64,000 bases of DNA from a virus, in IMG/VR virus record IMGVR_UViG_3300042482_001138, positions 124,001 to 188,000 of that record; one strand, given 5' to 3'. Numbering within the stretch: the stretch's first letter is position 1; each line of letters opens with the position of its first letter. The translations under genes were made by a program, and so were the position numbers. Below, piece after piece: positions 16,514 to 25,411 of this stretch. The notes below the pieces were generated by a model. It was not told the origin of the DNA and did not search any database. It was given only the letters and a program-made list of their open reading frames with translations.

Positions 16514-17269
16514 ATGATCTACACTCCTGAACTTATTAAATCCCAAGCACCTTCAGTATTCGCAACTTCAGCATCTCCAAAGATGACTAACAAGTACACT
16601 TTTGTACCAACTGATCAAGTTTTAGAATTTTTTGATCGCGAAGGTTGGCAAATAGCATCTGTTAAACAAACAGGTAAGGGAATACATTCATTACACGAAA
16701 TCAGATTCCGTAACAGCGAACTTCCCAAAGTTGGTGATACATTAGTTGAAGCAATTGTCAAAAATTCACACAACGGTACTTCTGCTTTTTCTTTGAGTGC
16801 TGGACTATTCAGATTAGTTTGTTCAAACGGATTGACGGTACCAACAGCAGTGGCGGATAGATTTACTATGAGACACAATCATTTTCAACTTGACGATGTT
16901 AAAGAACTGGCAGATCAATTTTCTAAAAAATTACCATTGATTGAACAATCGGTAGGAAGAATGATGGAACGTGAAATGTCAACTGATGAAAAAATTAGTT
17001 TTGTTCGTGAATCTGCTAAAATCAGATTTAACGCTGAAAAAACATTGAACGATATGGAAATTATGGGTCTTCTAACACCTAATCGGAAAGAAGATGAAGG
17101 AGATGACCTTTGGAAAGTTTTTAACACAGTACAAGAAAAATTTATTCGTGGTGGTGTTCAGGTATCAAACCAAAGGGGTAGGGTTTCTAAGATGAGAAAA
17201 ATTGATAGTATTATCGCACAAAATAGTATCAATACGAAACTTTGGGAGTTGGCCGAAGAAATGATCTAA
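16514..17269 (+). CDS. DUF932 protein
   Basis: 251 aa. The family's hallmark strings are present: FVPTDQVLEFFDREGW, an HEIRFR strand, EAIVKNSHNGTSAF, LFRLVCSNGL, and a C-terminal helical part. DUF932 proteins are common in phages and plasmids. Their role is unsettled, and single-strand DNA or replication-related functions have been suggested. It is a monocistronic unit with a consensus promoter and a terminator, which suggests early, strong expression. Confidence 0.88.
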   Translation: MIYTPELIKSQAPSVFATSASPKMTNKYTFVPTDQVLEFFDREGWQIASVKQTGKGIHSLHEIRFRNSELPKVGDTLVEAIVKNSHNGTSAFSLSAGLFRLVCSNGLTVPTAVADRFTMRHNHFQLDDVKELADQFSKKLPLIEQSVGRMMEREMSTDEKISFVRESAKIRFNAEKTLNDMEIMGLLTPNRKEDEGDDLWKVFNTVQEKFIRGGVQVSNQRGRVSKMRKIDSIIAQNSINTKLWELAEEMI

Positions 17270-17273
17270 AAAT

Positions 17274-17300
17274 AAAGTGGTGACTTTTTCACCACTTTAT
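17274..17300 (+). terminator. rho-independent terminator
   Basis: A 10-bp perfect stem AAAGTGGTGA / TCACCACTTT with a 5-base loop, followed by ATTTATTTTTAT. The downstream T-rich part contains a TATTTAT box. Confidence 0.75.
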
Positions 17301-17304
17301 TTAT
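17298..17304 (+). promoter_or_regulatory. TATTTAT box (candidate late promoter)
   Basis: TATTTAT 9 bases before the ATG at 17314. It overlaps the tail of the terminator. Confidence 0.4.
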
Positions 17305-17313
17305 TTTTATATT

Positions 17314-17655
17314 ATGACAAATACTAAAGAACTTTTTGATAAAGAAACTGAGTTTCTAAAATCTATTTATGATAGGGAAGGAAAAATATTATCAAAAAAC
17401 AGAATCCAAGGTCAATTAAATGTCACACCCGAAATTCTTTTAGAAAAAAACTATAAACCAGAATATCTTAATATGTACACTTATGAAAATGGTGTTTCTT
17501 TTATAGATGCAATTTTTCGTAACAAGTCTGACATTTTCATATATTTATCTAAAAAGATAGCTGTAGACTCGGGATATCAAATAATGATTTATTTTGAACC
17601 AGAAAAACTAGAAGAAACTAAATTCTTTGTAAAAAACTTAATAAAATTAAAATAA
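17314..17655 (+). CDS. hypothetical protein
   Basis: 113 aa, mixed alpha/beta, no recognised family. It starts the small redox operon (thioredoxin, lipoprotein, glutaredoxin follow with short gaps). Confidence 0.6.
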   Translation: MTNTKELFDKETEFLKSIYDREGKILSKNRIQGQLNVTPEILLEKNYKPEYLNMYTYENGVSFIDAIFRNKSDIFIYLSKKIAVDSGYQIMIYFEPEKLEETKFFVKNLIKLK

Positions 17656-17662
17656 TAAAAAA

Positions 17663-17977
17663 ATGGAAATTACCGCAACTGAACTTAAAGAAAAAATAGA
17701 ATCAGGTAAAAAAATTATTGTTGAATTTTGGGCTGAATGGTGTGGTCCCTGTAAAATGATGAAACCTAGATTTGAAAAAGTATCAAATGAAAATGAAACT
17801 GACGTGGAAATGTACACCATGAATGTTGATCAAAATAAAGACATAAGTGTTTCACTTGGCATTAGAAGTATCCCCACAGTTAAAATTATTAATGGTGGTA
17901 AAGTTGTTGAAACAAAAGTTGGGGTTTTAGAAGAAGGGGACATTAAAAATTTAGTTAAAGAATTATTATTGAATTGA
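17663..17977 (+). CDS. thioredoxin
   Basis: 104 aa, standard thioredoxin length. The active site WCGPC has C27 and C30, the cis-proline segment is RSIPTVKII, and the C-terminal helix is present. No signal peptide, so it acts in the cytoplasm. A likely client is ribonucleotide reductase or another phage enzyme, but no such gene is in the window. Confidence 0.95.
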   Translation: MEITATELKEKIESGKKIIVEFWAEWCGPCKMMKPRFEKVSNENETDVEMYTMNVDQNKDISVSLGIRSIPTVKIINGGKVVETKVGVLEEGDIKNLVKELLLN

Positions 17978-17978
17978 T

Positions 17979-18131
17979 ATGATTAAAGTAGTCTTAACAT
18001 TTTTTATTTTACTATTTTTGTTTTCATGTAAAACCAGTAAAAGTAGTTGCGATGCTTATGGAAGCAATGATGATCATAAAAGAATTTACAAATATGAAAA
18101 TTCATCTAAAATAATACAAAACAGTAAGTAA
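17979..18131 (+). CDS. small lipoprotein
   Basis: 50 aa. A hydrophobic signal (IKVVLTFFILLFLF) ends in lipobox LFSC with Cys17. The mature part is KTSKSSCDAYGSND and a polar tail. The CDAYG motif recurs in short Bacteroidota lipoproteins. The stop overlaps the next start (TAATG). It could alter the cell surface, for example in superinfection exclusion, which is inference. Confidence 0.75.
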   Translation: MIKVVLTFFILLFLFSCKTSKSSCDAYGSNDDHKRIYKYENSSKIIQNSK

Positions 18132-18418
18132 TGGATAAGTTGGTTGTAGTTTACAGTATGGTTGGTTGTCCTTTTTGTACAGAGTTAAAAGAAATGTTAG
18201 ACAAGGAAGATCTAAATTACGTTGATAGAGATATTGACAAATATAAAGATGAATATGATATTTTTGTTGAAATTACTGAAAACGAATATGTACCGGCATT
18301 TATGACCATTTTAGATCCTGATTCAGAAAGACCAAAAACAAAACTATATGCTCCTGACAGAGATTTTGATGACTTAGAAGAAGGTCTTAAAATAATCAAA
18401 AACTTTTATGAAGAATAA
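18131..18418 (+). CDS. glutaredoxin-like protein
   Basis: 95 aa. N-terminal strand LVVVYSMVGCPFC with CxxC at C13 and C16, then a helix and a YVPAFMTI segment in place of the usual TVP motif (P retained). Thus a glutaredoxin/NrdH fold. It is coupled to the lipoprotein gene and pairs with the thioredoxin. A terminator follows. Confidence 0.8.
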   Translation: MDKLVVVYSMVGCPFCTELKEMLDKEDLNYVDRDIDKYKDEYDIFVEITENEYVPAFMTILDPDSERPKTKLYAPDRDFDDLEEGLKIIKNFYEE

Positions 18419-18420
18419 AA

Positions 18421-18450
18421 AAAACCACCTATAAACGGTGGTTTTTTTTT
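18421..18450. terminator. bidirectional terminator
   Basis: AAAACCACC / GGTGGTTTT stem with a 7-base loop and T runs on both strands. It serves the plus-strand redox operon and the convergent minus-strand gene ending at 18449. Confidence 0.85.
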
Positions 18451-19144
18451 AAATTAATATTACGTGTTCTAACATATCTTGAATCAAGTATGGTTTTTCT
18501 TTGTTTTGAGTTAACAGATCCTCAAACAAATTATAATTATTAATTCTTTCGTTAAATTTATCTAAATCAAAATCGAATACATCTAAAATCAAAGATTTGA
18601 TTTTTTCTTTGGGTATATTTGAATTTGAAATTATGTCAATATCAAAGTCTTCATCACTATTAAGTTTTTTGGTAAAATAAAATTCCAAATTATTTACACC
18701 TAACAAATTATACATGTGGTTAAACATATAGTTTGAATAATAAACTATAGACCGACCACAATTCAAACTATGTCCATAAGGAAATTCAGACACTGTAAAT
18801 AGATTTGTCACAGGTTCAGACTTACTTGTGAAAACATTTTTATCTAAAGAAATCCAAACATCTTCCAAAACATCAAAATCTGATCCATACGAAAGTAAAT
18901 CAATAATATTCATATGGTCTACGTTTGCATCTTCTAATTCGGACGAATATTCTTTGAAGAATTCTTCTTTTATTTTTTGTAAATCCAAGATATCTTTGCT
19001 TGAACTTTTACCCGAAACAACAACAAAATTTATGCAATCACATACTTGAATTATACTTTTTTCTGACTTGTTAATTTTTGATAAAATGTAGTCAGAAAAT
19101 AAATTTACAATAAATCTTTTTGTTTTTTTATTTATTAATCTCAT
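18449..19144 (-). CDS. hypothetical acidic protein
   Basis: 231 aa, rich in Asp, Asn, Phe and Leu. A central FPYGHSLNCGRSIVYYSNYM segment has clustered aromatic and Cys/His residues. C-terminus KPYLIQDMLEHVILI. No family recognised. It lies downstream of the paralogous pair on the same strand. Confidence 0.65.
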   Translation of the reverse strand: MRLINKKTKRFIVNLFSDYILSKINKSEKSIIQVCDCINFVVVSGKSSSKDILDLQKIKEEFFKEYSSELEDANVDHMNIIDLLSYGSDFDVLEDVWISLDKNVFTSKSEPVTNLFTVSEFPYGHSLNCGRSIVYYSNYMFNHMYNLLGVNNLEFYFTKKLNSDEDFDIDIISNSNIPKEKIKSLILDVFDFDLDKFNERINNYNLFEDLLTQNKEKPYLIQDMLEHVILI

Positions 19145-19185
19145 AATATATTTTTTTACAATTGATATGAGATTTATTTGATATT

Positions 19186-19192
19186 ATAAATA
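19186..19192 (-). promoter_or_regulatory. possible TATTTAT box
   Basis: Minus-strand TATTTAT, 41 bases before the ATG at 19144 and just past the stop of the upstream gene. The distance is atypical. Confidence 0.25.
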
Positions 19193-19193
19193 G

Positions 19194-20189
19194 TTAATAG
19201 ACGTAATCTAAAAATGCATCATTAAGGTATTGTTTAACTCTATAAGAATCGGAATATTCTGAAGTTCTAAAACTTAAAAAATCACCACAATATTCAAAGT
19301 ATCTAGTTAACATATCTAAATAAGATCTTTCGTCATATATATTATACTCATAATCACTCATACAATTAAAATAATCATATAGATCTGACTTTAAATTTTT
19401 AATTTTACACAATAAGTATTGTTTTTTATTTTCGTCTTGATCCCACTTAAATTCTGTATCAATTAAACTTCTTAGTTCATTTTTAATATCTTCATATACC
19501 TCATCGTTCCAAGCTTCGTTATATGCCATATTATGTAAACTTCTTAGATTACTTCGTAATTCGTCTAAATAACCAGAATTAATTAGTTCATTGAAAACTT
19601 TACGATCCGATAAAACATAGTTTATATTGTTATAATTGATAGTAACATAACCTTCTTCATTTGAGTTTTCAGAGAAAAAATTTCCACCAAACTCATCAGA
19701 ATCCATATTTTGATTCTTTAAATCTCTAAGTATTATTTCCTTTAACTCATTTAAATTTTTTTCATTTAGTTCTTCTACAACATCATCATAATAATTATAA
19801 ATTGTATCAGAAAACATCTCGAACCAATCTTCATCTAAAATTCCATTTGCAATTTCTCTATTTGAAATATTTCTATAATCACTATCATCAAACAAAACGG
19901 ATAACTCAACTAATTTGTTTAATTTAAGGTAATAGTCACCCCCAATTTTTTTAACATCCCCAAGAAGAGGTAAAAAATACTCAACACCATATTCTTTTAG
20001 AAGACTAATACAAAGTTGGTTAAGAAAACTATTATCATCTGACTCCCGATAAACGGAGTATAAATCAACTTTATTCAATTTACCAATACCTTTTATGTAT
20101 GAAATGAATCTTTCTACCGACTTAAATATAGGCTCAATCCTTTCCCACTTACCGGTATTGAAAGTATCTATTAATTCATTAGTTGTCAT
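19194..20189 (-). CDS. acidic protein, tandem paralog B
   Basis: 331 aa, strongly acidic. It aligns by eye with the adjacent gene (20186-21328): MTTNELIDTFNTGKWER against MADLNTFIEWYRSGDET, a Y-Y/F-L-K/H-L strand in the middle, VVEELNEKNLNELKEII against VVDELDDANITTLIDFI, and EEGYVTINYNNINYVLSD against TEGYFRIRAEDLNGLIND followed by F-N-E-L. Tandem duplication is clear. Function unknown. The start overlaps the upstream stop by 4 bases. Confidence 0.75.
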   Translation of the reverse strand: MTTNELIDTFNTGKWERIEPIFKSVERFISYIKGIGKLNKVDLYSVYRESDDNSFLNQLCISLLKEYGVEYFLPLLGDVKKIGGDYYLKLNKLVELSVLFDDSDYRNISNREIANGILDEDWFEMFSDTIYNYYDDVVEELNEKNLNELKEIILRDLKNQNMDSDEFGGNFFSENSNEEGYVTINYNNINYVLSDRKVFNELINSGYLDELRSNLRSLHNMAYNEAWNDEVYEDIKNELRSLIDTEFKWDQDENKKQYLLCKIKNLKSDLYDYFNCMSDYEYNIYDERSYLDMLTRYFEYCGDFLSFRTSEYSDSYRVKQYLNDAFLDYVY

Positions 20190-21328
20190 ACGTAATCATA
20201 AAACAGTTCATTTATATTTTTTCTTGTTCTATTCCAGTCAGGATATTCAGGGACTCTAAAATCAATACATTCAATATCATCATTATTAATCATAGCAACC
20301 ATCAATTCAGTTAAACCACCATAATATTCTAAAAAAGAATCACTATACGCACTTCCTTTATAATTTTCTAAAAATGTTTCAACTAAATTTCTAAAGTTTC
20401 TAATTTTAATATAACTGTCATATCTAGTCACTTTACTACCATCGCTCTTTGTAACTTCTCTTGGTACCTCATCGATTCTTCCTTCAAAGTACTCATCTAA
20501 ACCACCATAAACTAAGTCATATATTTCATCTTCATATGCACTATTTTCTGCTTGCCAATATAAACTTGTTAAATTAGATCCTAATTCATCTAAATCTTTA
20601 TTACATAATTCATTAAATGCTGCTTCATCGTTAATTAATCCATTCAAATCTTCAGCTCTTATTCTAAAATAACCTTCAGTTCCTTGTTCTTCAGAAAGTT
20701 CAGAGAAAAAATCAGAATCATAATCTTCTAAAGACAATTCTTTATCCCCAATTTCTTTGAAAATAAAATCTATAAGTGTTGTAATATTTGCATCATCAAG
20801 TTCATCAACAACTTGGTGTGGTTTTACGCTGTCATCAAAATACCAATCATGTCCTAAACCATCTTCACTTAAAATGAGTTTTGCAACATATCTTGCACTT
20901 TCACCTCTTTGTGAACCACAAAAAAGTATTTCCAATTCTTCTCTATCTCTTAAATGAAGATAAAATCCATCTTGTCTAATATTTACGTCACTTAATAGAT
21001 TTTTTGTAATAAATTCCATGGCGTCTTCATAGTTAGTATCAATGTAATATAATAATAATTGATTTTTTGTTGATTCGTCAATTTCATCGTATAAACGCGA
21101 AAAGTCATCAAAGTCAATTAAGTTATTTTCAATTAGAAAGTCAAATAAGGTTGAATCATGATCGAATTCATTACCAGATATAGTAGTTGGGTCTATGTAA
21201 TCTACTTTATTATTTTTAATTAAAAATGATAAAAAATTACGTGTAGATTTGAAAACTTTCATCAGTTTAACATAATCTGTTTCATCCCCACTACGATACC
21301 ATTCTATAAAAGTGTTAAGATCTGCCAT
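20186..21328 (-). CDS. acidic protein, tandem paralog A
   Basis: 380 aa, strongly acidic (Asp/Glu-rich), first gene of a three-gene minus-strand set. It shares a domain order with the following gene: an N-terminal helical motif F-I-E-W-Y-R/K, a central D-G-F-Y-L-H-L strand, and a C-terminal E-G-Y-x-x-I region plus helices. No enzyme motif is visible. A TATTTAT box lies 5 bases before the ATG. Confidence 0.75.
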   Translation of the reverse strand: MADLNTFIEWYRSGDETDYVKLMKVFKSTRNFLSFLIKNNKVDYIDPTTISGNEFDHDSTLFDFLIENNLIDFDDFSRLYDEIDESTKNQLLLYYIDTNYEDAMEFITKNLLSDVNIRQDGFYLHLRDREELEILFCGSQRGESARYVAKLILSEDGLGHDWYFDDSVKPHQVVDELDDANITTLIDFIFKEIGDKELSLEDYDSDFFSELSEEQGTEGYFRIRAEDLNGLINDEAAFNELCNKDLDELGSNLTSLYWQAENSAYEDEIYDLVYGGLDEYFEGRIDEVPREVTKSDGSKVTRYDSYIKIRNFRNLVETFLENYKGSAYSDSFLEYYGGLTELMVAMINNDDIECIDFRVPEYPDWNRTRKNINELFYDYV

Positions 21329-21333
21329 ATATC

Positions 21334-21340
21334 ATAAATA
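21334..21340 (-). promoter_or_regulatory. TATTTAT box (candidate late promoter)
   Basis: Minus-strand TATTTAT, 5 bases before the ATG at 21328, directly downstream of a terminator on that strand. Confidence 0.55.
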
Positions 21341-21341
21341 C

Positions 21342-21366
21342 AAAAAAGGTGGAAAAATTCCACCTT
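21342..21366 (-). terminator. rho-independent terminator
   Basis: AAGGTGGAA / TTCCACCTT stem with a 3-base loop. On the minus strand it is followed by TTTTTT. It ends the 48-codon gene. Confidence 0.8.
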
Positions 21367-21391
21367 AATTTCTTTGGCCAAAGGAATTAAA

Positions 21392-21538
21392 TTACTTTTT
21401 ATTATAGTATTTTTCAACTATCTTCTTCACCGATTCTTGAACGTTCTGATTTTTTTGGGCTTGAGCCTGTGGTCTAGCCGCTTGATTTGGTGTTGAAGCC
21501 TGTTGGTTCCCTTGTTTGTTTTTACAACCGCATCCCAT
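21392..21538 (-). CDS. small MGCGCK protein
   Basis: 48 aa. MGCGCKNKQGNQQ opens the protein, a Gln/Ala/Pro-rich linker follows, then a C-terminal helix VQESVKKIVEKYYNKK. Short proteins starting MGCGC occur in several large phages. The two N-terminal cysteines may bind metal or be modified. Position 2 Gly followed by Cys could also allow lipidation after Met removal, which is speculative. It has its own terminator. Confidence 0.7.
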   Translation of the reverse strand: MGCGCKNKQGNQQASTPNQAARPQAQAQKNQNVQESVKKIVEKYYNKK

Positions 21539-21569
21539 GGTCAATTGTTTTTATAAGGTTTATTTATTT

Positions 21570-21576
21570 ATAAATA
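21570..21576 (-). promoter_or_regulatory. TATTTAT box (candidate late promoter)
   Basis: Minus-strand TATTTAT, 31 bases before the ATG at 21538. Plus-strand copies overlap the same AT-rich stretch (21561-21571). Confidence 0.4.
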
Positions 21577-21607
21577 TCAACACTAAGACTATTTTGTAAA
21601 TCACAAA

Positions 21608-21614
21608 TATTTAT
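21608..21614 (+). promoter_or_regulatory. TATTTAT box (candidate late promoter)
   Basis: TATTTAT 6 bases before the ATG at 21621. A transcript starting just downstream would have almost no leader. Confidence 0.55.
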
Positions 21615-21620
21615 GATTGT

Positions 21621-23150
21621 ATGAAAAAGAAATTAATTCTAACCGAAACACAATTTAAAACTGTTTTACAAAGGATTGTAGAAGATGATGTTGTTGAAAA
21701 AATATATTTAACACCTGAAGAATATATGCAGTATTTGAAACAAGTAGGGTTTATGGCACACGCTATTCCATATTTACCAAAATTTACAGGAAAAAAAATT
21801 GTGGTAAAAGGGAACTTGAACCTTTCAGATCTCAGTGGTAAAAATAAAATTTACAAGTTAGGGAATATAGAAGTAACAGGTAATTTAGATGCTTCTAAAA
21901 CAGGAATTAAAAATTTCGATGATGTTGTTGTTGGTGGAAGAATATCATTTTGGGATACACCTTATGAAAAGGAACTTATAAGAAAAAAACAACTTGCAAA
22001 AAGAAACGAACAGGATGGTAAAAGGGATAGAAATGAATGGAGTTTAGATGGTACTGATGAAGAAGGTGAAAAGGCTAACGCAGCGTTTGAATATGCCGTT
22101 AATGAAGGGTATTTAGAAGGTATAACTGATGATGAACAAGATAGAATATCTGAAATAAATAGAGAAATTGAAGAATTAGAAGAAGAACAAGAAAATTTGG
22201 ATGCTGGTGATGAAAATTATAGTGAAAAGTTTGATGAAATTACTGATAAACAAATGGAACTTGAAGATGAAAAAAATGAAATATTATCTGATAGAGTTGA
22301 TGTTTACGATTTATATAATATCGGAAGACATTATGATCTAACAAATTTTGAATCTTTATCCACAGGCCATCAATATGCGGTTGGTACTGAAGATGAATGT
22401 GACGAGTCATTAAAAATGTACTATGAAGAAATGGTCGATAGTATGGAACATTATTTTGATAATAATTTTATTTCAAGATATGTTGATGGGGATGAAGTGG
22501 CAGAGTACTTCGAAGATTCTGTAAGTGAATGGGTTAGGGATGAACCAGATAGTTATGGGGTCGAAAAACAATTAAGTAAAGATCAAGAAAAAGAAATTTG
22601 GGTTTTAGAAATGGAAAAATGGGTATATGAAAACGAAGGTGTTAGATTTCCGATAAAATACCCAACAATGGAAGAAAATGGTAAAGTATTTGATTTTTGG
22701 GATGAAAATGAAGAACATGAGTTTCAATATAGAAATGAAAGTTCAGACCCATCCAAAAGTCATTGGGTGTTATATAAAGATGGGCAAGTTGTCCCACCTC
22801 ACCAAATATATGATGATGAAGAAACCCAAGAACAAAAAGATGATCGTGAAAGTAGAATATCCGATATTGATTATGAAATAGAAGAAATAAAAGATAATCC
22901 TGATGGTGAACCATCAGAAGAAGATATAGAATATGCGATAGAAAGTTATATTGATGACAACATTAAAAACGATCCTGTAAGTTTTTTACAACAGATGGGA
23001 TATGACGACTATTCGAATTTTGTAAATAAACAGGAAATGTTAGATGATCTTGTAAGTGATGGTGAATATGGTTCGTTAAATGGTTACGACGGTAGTTATG
23101 ATTCTGTTAGAATTAACGGTACATACTATATAGTAATGAGAATTGATTAA
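21621..23150 (+). CDS. leader-type acidic protein with short beta-solenoid-like segment
   Basis: 509 aa. Leader MKKKLILTETQFKTVLQRIV with an IVE tripeptide at 18-20. Residues about 55-112 show regularly spaced hydrophobics like a small solenoid (GNLNLSDLSG, GNIEVTGNLDASKTG, VVVGGRISFWDTP). The remainder is extremely acidic, with a coiled coil near 180-220 and a folded-looking end (YGSLNGYDGSYDSVRINGTY). No enzyme motif. Predicted to be a late, possibly virion-associated protein. Confidence 0.7.
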   Translation: MKKKLILTETQFKTVLQRIVEDDVVEKIYLTPEEYMQYLKQVGFMAHAIPYLPKFTGKKIVVKGNLNLSDLSGKNKIYKLGNIEVTGNLDASKTGIKNFDDVVVGGRISFWDTPYEKELIRKKQLAKRNEQDGKRDRNEWSLDGTDEEGEKANAAFEYAVNEGYLEGITDDEQDRISEINREIEELEEEQENLDAGDENYSEKFDEITDKQMELEDEKNEILSDRVDVYDLYNIGRHYDLTNFESLSTGHQYAVGTEDECDESLKMYYEEMVDSMEHYFDNNFISRYVDGDEVAEYFEDSVSEWVRDEPDSYGVEKQLSKDQEKEIWVLEMEKWVYENEGVRFPIKYPTMEENGKVFDFWDENEEHEFQYRNESSDPSKSHWVLYKDGQVVPPHQIYDDEETQEQKDDRESRISDIDYEIEEIKDNPDGEPSEEDIEYAIESYIDDNIKNDPVSFLQQMGYDDYSNFVNKQEMLDDLVSDGEYGSLNGYDGSYDSVRINGTYYIVMRID

Positions 23151-23177
23151 TCTTTACTGCCAAGTAATTTATTGTTA

Positions 23178-23185
23178 TAATTTTG
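23178..23185 (+). promoter_or_regulatory. weak TAnnTTTG promoter box
   Basis: TAATTTTG ends 4 bases before the ATG at 23190. No -33 element. Confidence 0.35.
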
Positions 23186-23189
23186 TCAG

Positions 23190-23960
23190 ATGGGAAGAAA
23201 AAAGAAAATAGAATTTTTGATGGACACTGATTGGATGTTCGAAAAACCAATTGACAGAGAACATAAAGAATACAAGTTATTGTCATATTTTCAAAAAATG
23301 GGGGAAAAGTTGGATAAAATGGAACTTTATCCAGGTTTCATTGAACTTTCTTTGCACCTAGCAAACGTACAAACCTTAATCAAAGACAAAAAAATAATGT
23401 ATACCAACAAAAAGTTAGATTCTGTTGACGACGAACTTTTGGTTAAAGATCTAAAATTGAAAGATATTCCTGAATTAAACAATGAAGAAATAGATGAATT
23501 TGTACAGATACTCAGTTATAGTGCACCAAGGATGTTAGAATATTTTAACATCGCTAAATCAGTTTGGACAATAGTTTATGAAAACGTAGATATGAAACCT
23601 AATAAAAGGGCTAAAGAAGTTATTTCTGATGTTGGTTATTTTCATTTCACTGATACTAAAACAAATAAAATATACGTTTGGGAATACAATATTAAACCAG
23701 CAGCAAAAAAATCCCCTGAAAGTAAAACTTCTGTGAATTTAATTTACTGTGATGAAAAAAATTTGACAATCACTAAAATAATTAATAATTTTTCTGTGTG
23801 GAATTCTGAAAATAAAAAATTACCCGTATTCGAAATGATTAGCCGTGGGGATTTTCCAATTTTCGAAACACTATTACCAATTTTTAAAAGAAAACTAATT
23901 TCATACATTAATCAAAAGAAATTTTTAGAAAGCACAAAAAAAACACAAGAAGTAATTTAA
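23190..23960 (+). CDS. conserved phage protein of unknown function
   Basis: 256 aa. Basic start (MGRKKKIEFLMDTDWMFEKP), helical middle, then a beta-rich second half with KIYVWEYNIKPAAKK and LIYCDEKNLTIT. No membrane or secretion signal. It heads a run of tightly packed genes (DUF1653, DUF3310, RmlB). Confidence 0.65.
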   Translation: MGRKKKIEFLMDTDWMFEKPIDREHKEYKLLSYFQKMGEKLDKMELYPGFIELSLHLANVQTLIKDKKIMYTNKKLDSVDDELLVKDLKLKDIPELNNEEIDEFVQILSYSAPRMLEYFNIAKSVWTIVYENVDMKPNKRAKEVISDVGYFHFTDTKTNKIYVWEYNIKPAAKKSPESKTSVNLIYCDEKNLTITKIINNFSVWNSENKKLPVFEMISRGDFPIFETLLPIFKRKLISYINQKKFLESTKKTQEVI

Positions 23961-23961
23961 A

Positions 23962-24204
23962 ATGAAACAAAAAAACTATCCGAAACCTCAAGAAAAATTT
24001 CAACATTATAAAGGTGGTCAGTACGAAGTTATTTGTATGTGTAATCATACAGAAACTAAAGAACCTCTTGTGATTTACAAATCTCTTTCTTTTGGTTCAC
24101 AATACGCAAGACCATTTTCTCAGTGGTATGAGGAAGTTGATATCGAAACATACGGGGGAAAGGAATACCCAATTTCAAGATTTATAAAAATAGAAGAATT
24201 TTAA
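23962..24204 (+). CDS. DUF1653 protein
   Basis: 80 aa. The family pattern is nearly complete: KFQHYKGGQYEVICMCNHTE, then PLVIYKSL, then QYARPFSQWYEEV, and a terminal RFIKI. A small beta-barrel-like domain of unknown role, widespread in bacteria and phages. The stop overlaps the next start (TAATG). Confidence 0.85.
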   Translation: MKQKNYPKPQEKFQHYKGGQYEVICMCNHTETKEPLVIYKSLSFGSQYARPFSQWYEEVDIETYGGKEYPISRFIKIEEF

Positions 24205-24488
24205 TGGATAATATTAAATCATGTGTTTGTGGTGGCATCGAAGATTGTAAGTGCCCCACTATTAAAGTAGAACAAGTAAATCACCCAACACACTATGGTG
24301 GGGTTAATAATCCTTATGAGGCGATAAAAGTTATTGATGCTTGGGATCTAAGTTTTTCGTTAGGTAATACAATAAAGTATATTTCAAGAGCAGGTAAGAA
24401 AAACAAACAAAAAGAATTAGAAGATTTAGAAAAGGCCGCTTGGTATCTTAACCACCATATTCAAAAATTAAAAGTTGAAAATTTATGA
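24204..24488 (+). CDS. DUF3310 phage protein
   Basis: 94 aa. A Cys-rich start (CVCGGIEDCKCP) precedes the DUF3310 core: NHPTHYGG, YEAIKVIDAW, NTIKYISRAGKKN, and LEDLEKAAWYLNHHI. The family is nearly restricted to phages and often annotated as nucleotide-kinase-like, without firm proof. The extra Cys at the N-terminus may bind metal. Confidence 0.88.
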   Translation: MDNIKSCVCGGIEDCKCPTIKVEQVNHPTHYGGVNNPYEAIKVIDAWDLSFSLGNTIKYISRAGKKNKQKELEDLEKAAWYLNHHIQKLKVENL

Positions 24489-25411
24489 AAATAGTAGTAA
24501 CAGGTGGGGCTGGTTTTATAGGTTCCGCATTTATAAATCACCTACTTGATAATTTTGAATGTGATGTTCTTTGTGTTGATAAATTGACTTACGCTGGTAA
24601 AAAAGAAAATATCAAACACAATATTCCATTTCTACAAAAAGACATTTGTGATGTAACCGAAGACGACCTTGGTGATTTTGATTACATAGTTCATTTTGCT
24701 GCGGAATCTCACGTTGACAACTCAATTAAAAATGGTTTACCTTTTGTTAGAACTAATGTGGAGGGAACCTTCAACTTATTAGAGATATCAAGGAAAAACA
24801 AAAACTTAAAGAAGTTCATTCACATATCAACTGATGAGGTTTACGGAGATATGGATGAACATATTGCAATAAATCATACGGCAACGGAAGATGATAAGAT
24901 TAAACCTAGTTCATATTATTCATCAACTAAGGCGGCTTCTGATATGTTAGTATTTTCGGCAAATAGAACATATGGTCTACCTTACTTAATTACAAGAACT
25001 TGTAATAATTTTGGAGAACATCAATTTGAGGAAAAATTCCTCCCAACGATTACACGATCAATTAATAAAGGTAAAGCGATACCGGTTTATGGTGATGGAA
25101 AACAAATTAGAGAGTGGATGTATGTTTATGACAACGTTAAAGTCATATGTGATCTTATGTTTGACGATGAGGTCATAAACCAAGTTTTTAACATTGGAAC
25201 CCGATTCAGGGTAACTAATTTAGATATAATAAATCAAATTGGTGTGATATTAAATAAAAAAGTTAAAATAAAACACGTCGAAGATAGATTGGGGCATGAT
25301 AAAAAATATGGTCTGAATTCATCAAAAATGGAAAATTATTACAGACAAAAACACGGACAATTTCCTAATTTTTTAAATTTATTTGATTATCTAAAAAAAG
25401 TGTATGGATAA
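24485..25411 (+). CDS. rmlB: dTDP-glucose 4,6-dehydratase-like NAD-dependent epimerase/dehydratase
   Basis: 308 aa. Rossmann glycine motif GGAGFIGSAF (7-16), STDEVYGDM with the catalytic Thr-Asp-Glu, and YYSSTKAASDML with Tyr and Lys of the YxxxK motif. These match RmlB, which makes dTDP-4-keto-6-deoxyglucose. Slightly short (usual 330-360 aa). No other rhamnose-pathway gene is adjacent, so the product would feed host or phage glycosylation. Overlaps its neighbours by 4 and 8 bases. Confidence 0.85.
   Translation: MKIVVTGGAGFIGSAFINHLLDNFECDVLCVDKLTYAGKKENIKHNIPFLQKDICDVTEDDLGDFDYIVHFAAESHVDNSIKNGLPFVRTNVEGTFNLLEISRKNKNLKKFIHISTDEVYGDMDEHIAINHTATEDDKIKPSSYYSSTKAASDMLVFSANRTYGLPYLITRTCNNFGEHQFEEKFLPTITRSINKGKAIPVYGDGKQIREWMYVYDNVKVICDLMFDDEVINQVFNIGTRFRVTNLDIINQIGVILNKKVKIKHVEDRLGHDKKYGLNSSKMENYYRQKHGQFPNFLNLFDYLKKVYG

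Noticed and set aside
18449-19144. S-adenosylmethionine synthetase-like gene (GHSLNCGRS segment)
   Set aside because: The resemblance is limited to a few Gly/His/Cys positions. None of the synthetase metal or ATP motifs is present.
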